DNA from: Bacteroidota bacterium
GTDB lineage: Bacteria > Bacteroidota > Ignavibacteria > SZUA-365
Assembly (NCBI GenBank): GCA_003246455.1
Contig: QKAF01000009.1
Location: 1-64,000, forward strand
Reading direction: 5' to 3'
DNA: 64,000 nt
Position 1 is the stretch's first letter. Every line of letters starts with the position of its first letter. Position numbers and translations under genes: made by a program. Below are positions 31,637 to 39,510 of the stretch, in pieces. The notes under the pieces are model-generated. The model did no database searches, was not told the DNA's origin, and was given only the letters and a program-made list of their open reading frames with translations.

Positions 31637-32587
31637 ATGGCCAAGACTGTGCTCGAATTTGAACGTCCGATCATAGAACTGGAACAGAAGATCGAGGAAA
31701 TGCGGCGTGTGATCGACGATCTGGACCTCCACGACGAAATCGACGCCCTGGAAAAGCGCGTCAATGATCTGCGCGCCTCCGTGTATGGGAATCTGACCCG
31801 CTGGCAGAAAGTGCAGCTCGCGAGGCATCCCGACCGCCCCTACACGCTCGACTATATCAAGCACATGACCACGGACTTCGTCGAACTGCACGGAGACCGT
31901 TTTCACGGCGACGATCATGCAATCGTCGGAGGCTTCGCGAAGCTTGACGGGAAGTCCGTCATGATCATCGGCCAGCAGAAAGGTCGCGACACGAAGAGCA
32001 ATCTGTTCCGGAACTTCGGCATGGCCAATCCGGAGGGATACCGCAAAGCCCTGCGCCTGATGGGACTGGCGGCGAAATTCAACCGTCCGGTGATCACGCT
32101 GATCGATACACCGGGTGCGTACCCCGGTCTCGAGGCGGAGGAACGCGGGCAGGCGGAAGCGATCGCACGCAACCTCTTCGAAATGACGCGGCTGCCTGTG
32201 CCCATCATCATCGTCATCATCGGCGAGGGCGCCTCGGGCGGGGCGCTCGGCATCGGAGTCGGGGACCGCGTCCTGATGCTCGAGAACACCTGGTACAATG
32301 TCATTTCCCCGGAATCCTGCTCGAGCATTCTCTGGCGCAGCTGGGACTACAAGGAACAGGCCGCCGAAGCCCTCAAACTCACGGCGCCCGATCTGCTCGC
32401 ACAGGGCATCATCGACCGCATCATCCCCGAACCGCTGGGCGGCGCGCATCGCAATCACGTCGAAGCGGCTCTGCTCCTGAAAACCGCGCTGATCGAGGAA
32501 CTCAAGCCCCTGCGGGCGATGAAACCCGATCAGCTTCGACGCAACAGAATCAAGAAATTCGGCCAGATGGGAGAATTCAACACCTGA
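31637..32587 (+). CDS. accA: Acetyl-CoA carboxylase carboxyltransferase alpha subunit
   Basis: 316 residues, the usual length. It starts with the family coiled N-terminus ([20 protein letters not shown]), followed by [49 protein letters not shown] and [15 protein letters not shown]. It transfers the carboxyl group from biotin to acetyl-CoA with the beta subunit AccD, which is not in the window. There is no zinc motif, as expected since that belongs to AccD. Its stop overlaps the thioesterase start as TGATG. Confidence 0.98.
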   Translation: MAKTVLEFERPIIELEQKIEEMRRVIDDLDLHDEIDALEKRVNDLRASVYGNLTRWQKVQLARHPDRPYTLDYIKHMTTDFVELHGDRFHGDDHAIVGGFAKLDGKSVMIIGQQKGRDTKSNLFRNFGMANPEGYRKALRLMGLAAKFNRPVITLIDTPGAYPGLEAEERGQAEAIARNLFEMTRLPVPIIIVIIGEGASGGALGIGVGDRVLMLENTWYNVISPESCSSILWRSWDYKEQAAEALKLTAPDLLAQGIIDRIIPEPLGGAHRNHVEAALLLKTALIEELKPLRAMKPDQLRRNRIKKFGQMGEFNT

Positions 32588-33000
32588 TGCACGCGGTTTC
32601 TCACGAAACGCGTATCCGCGTCCGTTACGCGGATACCGACCAGATGCAGATCGTCTACAACGGCAAGTATTTCGAGTACTTCGAAGTCGGCCGTACCGAG
32701 CTGATGCGCGCCCGGGGACTCACCTACGCCGAATTCGAGCACTCTGGGACGCGCCTGCCGCTGGTGGAGGCACATTGCCGCTTTCACCTCCCCGCGCGCT
32801 ACGACGACATCATTGTGATCCGCAGCGAAGTGCGCGACATCCCCCGGTCGACCATGCGTGTCGATTACGAAGTACGCCGCGAATCCGACGGGATATTGAT
32901 CGCCACCGGCTATACCACGCACGCATTCCTCGATATCGCCTCCCTGCGTCCGATCCGTCCTCCTGCCGTTTTTCTCGACACGCTCTGGCCGAATCGCTGA
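32587..33000 (+). CDS. Acyl-CoA thioesterase (4HBT/YbgC family)
   Basis: 137 residues. The hot-dog fold pattern is clear, with the catalytic segment RYADTDQMQIVYNGKYFEYFEVGRTEL near the start; the Asp in ADTDQ corresponds to the 4HBT catalytic residue. It hydrolyses acyl-CoA thioesters; the natural substrate is unknown. One-base overlap with accA indicates coupling, perhaps linking malonyl/acyl-CoA synthesis and turnover. Confidence 0.88.
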   Translation: MHAVSHETRIRVRYADTDQMQIVYNGKYFEYFEVGRTELMRARGLTYAEFEHSGTRLPLVEAHCRFHLPARYDDIIVIRSEVRDIPRSTMRVDYEVRRESDGILIATGYTTHAFLDIASLRPIRPPAVFLDTLWPNR

Positions 33001-33097
33001 GCCCTCACAGCTCCGACTCCTGAGAATCCAGGCACTTCCGCCCCTGGTTCTTCCTCCTTTTCATCCCCCCGTCTTCGCCTCCCTTATTCTGACAGAA

Positions 33098-33171
33098 TTG
33101 TAAGCCCGGATTAAGTCTGCTGTAAGTTGCTCCGCCTAATTTGCGGAGTGAATGCTGGGACAGTTCCAGCA
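33098..33171 (+). promoter_or_regulatory. Possible promoter and leader hairpins before the heparinase-like gene
   Basis: In the 226-base gap, TTGTAA, 19 bases, then TAAGTT followed by G (33098-33128) resembles the local promoter pattern with a long spacer. Two small perfect hairpins follow: CTCCGC/GCGGAG (33130-33148) and TGCTGG/CCAGCA (33153-33171). No T run follows them. Nothing else was recognised in the gap. Confidence 0.3.
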
Positions 33172-33226
33172 CGGAAAACGAATAGCAGTGCTGAGGTACA
33201 GTTGATAATGCGGAAGAACAGATGAA

Positions 33227-35851
33227 ATGAAAGCCCTTTTCAGCATACTGTGTCTGCTCGTAAGTGCGATTGTCATCCCCCGGCCGGTCCAGGCTCAGAC
33301 CGGCTTACCCTCGCAGATCGAGATGCTCGCATCCCTCAGATCCGGCAACCCTCAGCGTGTGACTCATGCCCTCGAAAACATCAATCAGGATGCACTTGCG
33401 CAGGCCCTGTATGCCAATCTGTACCACGTTGCCGGATCTGAGCCCTCCTCCCGCCTCGAAGCCTCCGCCATCGCCAAAGCCCTCGGATTCGTACTGATCG
33501 TGGGGCTCGACGGCGAGCGCGCGGCGCTTTCACCGAACGAAGTGACGAATGCGATGCAGCGTCTGGAAACGCTGCTGCGGAACATCGATCCCGCCGTGAG
33601 CAATGTCGTGGAGGAATTCCAGTGGCGGGCAGTGGAACTGATGCAGTATGCCACGGCATACGACTTTTACCGCGCGGCACGCGGCGGCACGCTGCCGGAA
33701 GCGGAACAGAAGCTTGCGCTGTTTGCCGATAATGCCGTCCAGCAGCTGCACAACAGCTTCGTGGTTCGGAATAATCTTTCGATCAAACTCGCCGCCGCAG
33801 CCGGATATGCCGCGCTGATGCTTCGCGGCGAGACGGTGATCGGGACACAGCGCACACCCGCCGAATGGTTTGAAACCGCGTTCCTGCACATAGAAAGCAC
33901 CCTCTTCGAATACCAGGGGCAGAGCGACGGCTACCACGGATACAGTGAAGGTCCATGGTATTTCCGCTACGCGATGCAGAACCTGATTCCATTCTTCCTG
34001 GCGATCGACGTCGCCTTCGATGGCGGCGACTTCACCGTCGCGGGGAGATCCGCAGCGAGTCCCCTCCGTGACCCGAAATATCAGCGCCTGCTCGAATGGA
34101 TCGCAACATTGCGCATGCCCGACGGCATGCTTCCGCCGTTTGAGGACACCTACTTCCAGGCGTGGTTCCCGGAAGCGGCCGCGATCGCCCCGGTCGAACC
34201 CGCGCTTTCGTGGCTGGCATGGAACAACTTCGACGGCGCCGGATGCGCGATGAGTCCGTCGCGCCTCTCCGCCGAGCTTTCGCGTAATTTTGACAGCCGG
34301 GTCGAGTATCTCCTGAGCGAGGCGTCGCCGCGGACCTGCGCCGATCCCCTTCCCCGCAGCAGGATTCTCCCCGATGCCGGATACGCGGTGTTCCGCAGCG
34401 ATTGGACCGCCGATGCGACCTATTTTGCCCTGATCGGCAAAAACGGGATCGCCCGCACGCACCGCTCCCCGGTCGGCAGCGGCCACAAGCAGGCGAACGA
34501 AACCGCCTTCATTCTGCACGCAGGCGGAGAACTCCTCGCGATCGAACCGGGGTATCACAGCAGCAGCGCGCGCGGAGAAATCGTCTTCGGCCAGAACCAT
34601 AATATTCTTCTCGTGGACGGACGCGGTCCGGACAGCACGTCGTGGGGCACGTCGCTTTTCGGCGTCGACGCGTTCATGAGCGACACCCTCACTTCCCCCG
34701 ATGCGAATACGGTCACCATCCGTACCGCGTACCAGGGAGCCGACATCGAACGGCGCGCCACCGTCCTCGGCGGCGATTTCATCGTGCTCGCAGACCGTGC
34801 CCGCGCAGCGTTTCCGCACCGCTTCACCCACCAGGTGCACGGCAACGGCCGTGAGAATGCGGGCGGATACTCCGCGGATTTCGACGGACAGACCGCGCTG
34901 TGGACCCGCGGCGCGATGTCGCTTCACGCTCTCGTCGCGAGTGCGGACGGCATTCCTGCGATGGAAACCGTCTCGCGAACGCATGCGCCGGCCGGCGGAC
35001 GATTCGAGGAGCACAGCGCCCTTTACTCGTCACGCACGGGGAGCGACGTCCGCTTCCATACCGTACTCTGCGCCGCTCGCAGCGAAGAACCGGTTCAGAC
35101 GAACATCCTTCAGCAGGGCGACGGCATGACGGTTCTTACTGCCGTCCATGCGCAGCGGGAGCTTCTTTCCATTTTGAATGCGATCGGTGGCGATGTGTCT
35201 GCCGCAGTCCCCATGGCGGGGAATGTCCGCACCGATGCGATCGCATTGCATTGCGTCCTCAATTCTGCTGGCAGGCCGGATCTGTGGATGCTCGATGAAG
35301 GCAGCTTCATCCAGTCTGACGACCGGGTGGTGTTGTCTTCATCACTTACTGTCACGGCTGTCTTGGCGACGGCCGGCAATTCGATGCGGCTGACCGTGCG
35401 CGGCAATGCTCCGGCGACCCTTCGCCTGCACGTCCCGCGCACCATCGCCTCCGTCCGCGGCGATGTGGCTGGCTGGGACCTTTCGGGCAGCATGCTGCGC
35501 ATCGATCTCGCCACGGCGGACGCGGATCTCGTTATCGAGATGACGTCCACACTCACCGATGCGGATATGGCCGGGACCGTTCCTCTCCAGCCGCAGATTC
35601 ACTCCGCGTATCCGCAGCCCGCTGCCGCCGGCAGTGTCATCACCTGCATGGTCGAACTGCCTGCCGCATCCGGCGTGCAGATCAGTCTGCAGGATGCACT
35701 GGGCAGGCGCTGCAGCGAGGATCTGAGCGCGGAATACGCCCCGGGGACGCACGCGCTTCGGCTTCCGACGTCGCGGCTCGCACCGGGCGTCTACTTCCTC
35801 CGCCTGCAGATCGGCGCGGAAACCCGGATGCAGCGCCTGGTGATACGGTGA
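33227..35851 (+). CDS. Heparinase II/III-like secreted protein with type IX sorting domain
   Basis: 874 residues. Signal peptide (MKALFSILCLLVSAIVIPRPVQAQ). The middle resembles the alpha-toroid of polysaccharide lyases (FVVRNNLSIKLAAAAGYAAL; DGYHGYSEGPWYFRYAMQN), followed by the heparinase II/III-type beta-sandwich entry (THRSPVGSGHKQANETAFILHAGGELLAIEPGY). These suggest cleavage of an acidic polysaccharide, but the substrate is not deducible. The last 85 residues (AYPQPAAAGS, VQISLQDALGRR, LAPGVYFLRLQ, MQRLVIR) are a T9SS type A C-terminal domain, so the protein should be exported across the outer membrane and attached or released. No T9SS machinery gene lies in the window. It starts a group of cell-surface genes. 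Confidence 0.8.
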   Translation: MKALFSILCLLVSAIVIPRPVQAQTGLPSQIEMLASLRSGNPQRVTHALENINQDALAQALYANLYHVAGSEPSSRLEASAIAKALGFVLIVGLDGERAALSPNEVTNAMQRLETLLRNIDPAVSNVVEEFQWRAVELMQYATAYDFYRAARGGTLPEAEQKLALFADNAVQQLHNSFVVRNNLSIKLAAAAGYAALMLRGETVIGTQRTPAEWFETAFLHIESTLFEYQGQSDGYHGYSEGPWYFRYAMQNLIPFFLAIDVAFDGGDFTVAGRSAASPLRDPKYQRLLEWIATLRMPDGMLPPFEDTYFQAWFPEAAAIAPVEPALSWLAWNNFDGAGCAMSPSRLSAELSRNFDSRVEYLLSEASPRTCADPLPRSRILPDAGYAVFRSDWTADATYFALIGKNGIARTHRSPVGSGHKQANETAFILHAGGELLAIEPGYHSSSARGEIVFGQNHNILLVDGRGPDSTSWGTSLFGVDAFMSDTLTSPDANTVTIRTAYQGADIERRATVLGGDFIVLADRARAAFPHRFTHQVHGNGRENAGGYSADFDGQTALWTRGAMSLHALVASADGIPAMETVSRTHAPAGGRFEEHSALYSSRTGSDVRFHTVLCAARSEEPVQTNILQQGDGMTVLTAVHAQRELLSILNAIGGDVSAAVPMAGNVRTDAIALHCVLNSAGRPDLWMLDEGSFIQSDDRVVLSSSLTVTAVLATAGNSMRLTVRGNAPATLRLHVPRTIASVRGDVAGWDLSGSMLRIDLATADADLVIEMTSTLTDADMAGTVPLQPQIHSAYPQPAAAGSVITCMVELPAASGVQISLQDALGRRCSEDLSAEYAPGTHALRLPTSRLAPGVYFLRLQIGAETRMQRLVIR

Positions 35852-35900
35852 GCAGGAACAGCGAAAGAGAAATACGATCTTTTATAGAGGAGTAGGTTTC

Positions 35901-37940
35901 ATGATCAGTCAATCGTTACCATCAAAGCCCCCTGTTGCCTGGGCGCTCGCCTTCATGGCGCTGGTTATCGCGGCAACGCTGTTCGGCGGCTGTTCAGAAC
36001 CGCTGGCGCCGGTCCTTCCCGAATGGGACATCGACGCCAACGTTCCGCTGATCAACCATACATATACCATGCAGGACATGCTGCAGGAAGATGATATCCT
36101 GCGGATCACCCAGGATGGCGACCAGGTACTCGTCGTCACCCAGCGGTACCCGGTCAATGCCATCAGTCTTTCGGACCATCTTCGCATCACCGATTACAAT
36201 TTCCGCGCCTCGGAAACCTTCGATTTCGTGCGCTTCGATATTCCCGATTACCTCGACCAGCAGCTGAACGTCTTCACCCTCTTCCCCGACCTTCCCCGCG
36301 GCCAGCAGGTCGTCCCCGCCATCCGAAACGATCTCGGTGTGAGCGTGGCCATTGATACCCGTGAGTATTTCGAGGAAATGATCTTCGCGAAGGGGAAACT
36401 GGGACTCGATTTCGTCAACAGCACCCCGGTCCCGCTCCGCCTCGAAGATATCCGGCTTCTGGATGCCGCAGGCAGCACGCTTGGACAGACGAGCTATGCA
36501 AACCTGATTCAGCCCGGACAGCGCATCACCCTGCCTGCGATGAATCTCGCCGGCCTGAAACTCACCAGCGCCATGCGGCTGACCTTCGACGTTTCCTCGC
36601 CGGGAAGCGCCGGGAAAACCGTCGACCTGTCCAGCGCGATGAGCCTCGGGGTGAATGGCGCGCTGACGGAGACCGATATTCTCTCGGTTCGCGGTTTCGT
36701 CCCCTCCCAGGACCTCAGCTATTCCCGTACCGTCAATATTACGAACGGCAGCGGGCTGCGCGTGCGCGACGGACTCGTCCGCAGCGGCGCCCTGCAGTTC
36801 ACGGTCAACAACTACTTCAACGTTGGTGCGGATGTCTCCGTGACCGTGTCCAGTGCGAGCAAAGGCGGCGCACCCGTCTCCGCCACTGCGCACGTGAACC
36901 CGCGCAGCGTGAAAACGATGACCATCGATCTCAGCGGCGCGGCACTGCTCCTGCAGAACGAAACGGATCTCACCTACAGCGCGCATGTCGTCACCGACGA
37001 TGCGTCGTCAGCCGCGGTCACCCTCCGCCGTGACGACAGTGTCGCTGTCACCGGTCTCGTCAAGGACGTCTTCCTCGCATCGATGACCGGGACGCTCGCT
37101 CCCACCGCGCTGCGCATCCGGCAGATGGAAAACGCGGACTTCTCCATGGACAAGACCATCTCCGGCGCGATTTCACTCGCCGACGCGCGGATGTGGGCAC
37201 AGCTTCGAAATGACGCCCTGCTTCCCGTCGGAATCAAATCCGCGACCGTACTCGGAAAGAGCACGGCCGGCAGCGCGGCAAGCATGCCCATGTCGGCGTT
37301 CGATATCGCGGGCAAGTCGCAGTCTACCGTGCACTTCGACAACGCCCAGGTCGTCAGCTTCCTCAATTCCTTCTCCCCGAAATACCCTGACAGTCTCGGC
37401 CTCGAGGGGGAATTCATCCTGAACCCCACGCATGAATACGGCAGTGCGACAGACCAGGACCACCTCACCGGCGACCTGTACGTGGAGTTTCCGATGCGAT
37501 TCACCCAGATGAGCGGGAGCGTCGTCGACACGGTGGATATGGTGATGGACGAGGACAGCCGTAAAAAACTGACCGAGGTCAACGAGGGCTCCCTTTCTTT
37601 CGAACTGGAGAATCACCTTCCGACGGACGTCATCATCGAACCGGAATTCCTCGACAGCCGGTATCGCCACCTGCTCTCCCCGGTATCGGTCGACGGCTCA
37701 CCGCTTCGCGTGGGCGCCGCCCCGGTTGACGCCAACGGCTTTGTCAGCCGCTCGCTGGTCCAGAAGATCGCGATGCAGTTCACGGGAGACGATTTCTCCC
37801 AGCTGTCGAAGGCCGCCTATATCCGCTTCCGGATTTCCTTCAATGCGCAGAACAGCAGCGGGGCCTTCCGCAGCACGGATTATGTGCGCGTCCGCGGCTA
37901 TGCCCGTCTGAATGTCAGTACGGCTATCACTGAGAAATGA
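35901..37940 (+). CDS. Large outer-membrane lipoprotein of unknown function
   Basis: 679 residues. Lipoprotein signal with lipobox Cys in LFGGCSEPLAP near residue 31, preceded by the hydrophobic ALAFMALVIAATLF. The body is beta-rich, threonine/serine-rich and without a recognised domain; a similar motif (TLAPTALRIRQMENADFSM) and several regular strands suggest repeated beta-sandwich units. SD TAGAGGAG precedes the ATG. Its end overlaps or adjoins the DUF5723 gene start region, suggesting the two products form a surface complex. Confidence 0.78.
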   Translation: MISQSLPSKPPVAWALAFMALVIAATLFGGCSEPLAPVLPEWDIDANVPLINHTYTMQDMLQEDDILRITQDGDQVLVVTQRYPVNAISLSDHLRITDYNFRASETFDFVRFDIPDYLDQQLNVFTLFPDLPRGQQVVPAIRNDLGVSVAIDTREYFEEMIFAKGKLGLDFVNSTPVPLRLEDIRLLDAAGSTLGQTSYANLIQPGQRITLPAMNLAGLKLTSAMRLTFDVSSPGSAGKTVDLSSAMSLGVNGALTETDILSVRGFVPSQDLSYSRTVNITNGSGLRVRDGLVRSGALQFTVNNYFNVGADVSVTVSSASKGGAPVSATAHVNPRSVKTMTIDLSGAALLLQNETDLTYSAHVVTDDASSAAVTLRRDDSVAVTGLVKDVFLASMTGTLAPTALRIRQMENADFSMDKTISGAISLADARMWAQLRNDALLPVGIKSATVLGKSTAGSAASMPMSAFDIAGKSQSTVHFDNAQVVSFLNSFSPKYPDSLGLEGEFILNPTHEYGSATDQDHLTGDLYVEFPMRFTQMSGSVVDTVDMVMDEDSRKKLTEVNEGSLSFELENHLPTDVIIEPEFLDSRYRHLLSPVSVDGSPLRVGAAPVDANGFVSRSLVQKIAMQFTGDDFSQLSKAAYIRFRISFNAQNSSGAFRSTDYVRVRGYARLNVSTAITEK

Positions 37941-37957
37941 CGAACGAGGATAGAAGA

Positions 37958-39352
37958 ATGACACACCTGCGACTTTTGCGAACCGGACTGCTGCCGCTTC
38001 TGCTGTCGGTCGCCCTCACGGCGGCTGCGGGCGCACAGACCATCGGAACCAGCGCGCGCCTGACCGGCATGGGCAACAGCAGCGCCGGACTCGTCCGCGG
38101 TCTCGACGCCCTCAACGTCAACCCGGCCCAGCTCGTGCCGAATGACGGCGTCACGGTTTCTCTCGGCATCCTCCCCTTCGGCGCGCAGGCCGGGGCGGAC
38201 TTCATGGACTACGCCACGTACGAGAAGTACTTCACCGGAACGCCTAATGAGAAAGGCGTGCGCGAGGCGACGTACCTGACGACGCTCGACAAGCAGGCGA
38301 TCCTCAACACCTTCCAGGGCGAGGTCGGGCACTTCACGCACGACATCCGCTACGCGCTGGGGGGACTGATGATTTCGACGAAATTTCTCACAGTCGGATT
38401 CAGCGTCACCGAGCGTACGGGGAGCAACATTTCCCTGCCCCGCTCCTTCGCGGAATTCACCTTCTTCGGGAACGAGCCCGGAAAAGAATTCGACTTCTCG
38501 AAAACGGAGGTTTCCTCTTCCTGGACGCGTGACTACGCGCTGACGGTGGCGCAGGAATTCCGTCTCTACCGGCGCATCCCGGTGCTGGTCGGCGCCAGTG
38601 TGAAGCTGGTTCATGGTTATGGCTACTTCGGACTCGAGCGCTTCAACAGCAGCTTCGTCACCGATCCCGACACGTATGAAGTCCGCGGCACCGCCGACAT
38701 GGCCGCCCGGTATGCCGGCTCGGAAGAGTGGCTGTTTGCAAACAATGATTTTCACTATACGCTGTTTCCCGACCCTGTCGGCAGCGGCATCGGTTTTGAC
38801 CTCGGCGCGAATGTGCAGGTGAATCGGTATTTCAGCGCCGGGCTGAGCCTGGTGGATCTGGGATCCGTCACATGGAACCGGCGCGCGCATGAAATTTCGG
38901 CGAACGAGGATTTCGTCATCGACGACATCACCACGAGCGACCAGGTCGACGAAATCAAAAGCCGTCTCAACGGGCAGGAATACGCAATCCCGTCGTTCTC
39001 GACGCCCCTTCCTTCCGCGATGATCATCTCCGGCGTGTTCGCACTGCCGGATATGCCCCGCAAAGGAAGGAACTGGTATTTCACCGTCGCCTACCGTCAG
39101 GGATTCAATGACGTCGCGGGAAACAGCACCAGCCCGCGCCTGGGTCTCGGCACGGAAATCGAACTTCTGTACAACGTGGCCTTCCGTCTGGGCGCGAATT
39201 TCGGCGGTATCCGCCCGGTGACTCTCGGTGCCGGCGTCGGATTCATCGCAGACAACTTCAAGCTCGACATCGGCACGATGGACGTAACCCCGCATCTGAC
39301 GAACACGTTCAGTGCGGTCGCAGTGGGCATCAGTTCCCACTGGGATATTTAG
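37958..39352 (+). CDS. DUF5723-like outer-membrane beta-barrel protein
   Basis: 464 residues from ATG 37958; an earlier ATG (37937) overlaps the preceding stop but lacks a good SD, while GAGGATAG precedes 37958 and this start gives a clean signal peptide (LLRTGLLPLLLSVALTAAAGAQ). The N-terminus GTSARLTGMGNSSAGLVRGLDALNVNPAQL is typical of FCB-group OmpP1/FadL- or DUF5723-like barrels, and the rest alternates in amphipathic strands ending VAVGISSHWDI. Function unknown; probably partner of the lipoprotein. Confidence 0.72.
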   Translation: MTHLRLLRTGLLPLLLSVALTAAAGAQTIGTSARLTGMGNSSAGLVRGLDALNVNPAQLVPNDGVTVSLGILPFGAQAGADFMDYATYEKYFTGTPNEKGVREATYLTTLDKQAILNTFQGEVGHFTHDIRYALGGLMISTKFLTVGFSVTERTGSNISLPRSFAEFTFFGNEPGKEFDFSKTEVSSSWTRDYALTVAQEFRLYRRIPVLVGASVKLVHGYGYFGLERFNSSFVTDPDTYEVRGTADMAARYAGSEEWLFANNDFHYTLFPDPVGSGIGFDLGANVQVNRYFSAGLSLVDLGSVTWNRRAHEISANEDFVIDDITTSDQVDEIKSRLNGQEYAIPSFSTPLPSAMIISGVFALPDMPRKGRNWYFTVAYRQGFNDVAGNSTSPRLGLGTEIELLYNVAFRLGANFGGIRPVTLGAGVGFIADNFKLDIGTMDVTPHLTNTFSAVAVGISSHWDI

Positions 39353-39393
39353 CCTCCGACGGAGGCAAACAAGTTTCCGCGGCAACGCGGAAA
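39352..39393 (+). other. Tandem hairpins in the 3' region of the DUF5723 gene
   Basis: GCCTCC/GGAGGC starting at the stop codon with a 3-base loop, then TTTCCGCG/CGCGGAAA capped by a GCAA tetraloop. Together with the terminator 59 bases later they make three perfect hairpins in a row; they may protect the mRNA end. Confidence 0.4.
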
Positions 39394-39451
39394 GATCCAA
39401 CCTACTTCCTTTCCTCATACTTCCCGCCGGAACCCGCTCCGCGGCTACGGC

Positions 39452-39491
39452 AAGTACATGCAAGTTTTTTCCGGCTTGCATGTACTTTTTT
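39452..39491 (+). terminator. Rho-independent terminator after the DUF5723 gene
   Basis: A perfect 13-bp stem (AAGTACATGCAAG/CTTGCATGTACTT) with a 10-base loop and a run of six T. It ends only 20 bases before the next gene. Confidence 0.92.
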
Positions 39492-39504
39492 ATGGCCGTA
39501 ATTT
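39476..39504 (+). promoter_or_regulatory. Candidate promoter inside the terminator, close to the patatin start
   Basis: TTGCAT (in the terminator stem), 17 bases, then TAATTT. The -10 box ends seven bases before the ATG at 39511, so transcription would begin at or next to the start codon and the mRNA would be almost leaderless. Confidence 0.35.
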
Positions 39505-39510
39505 TTCAGG

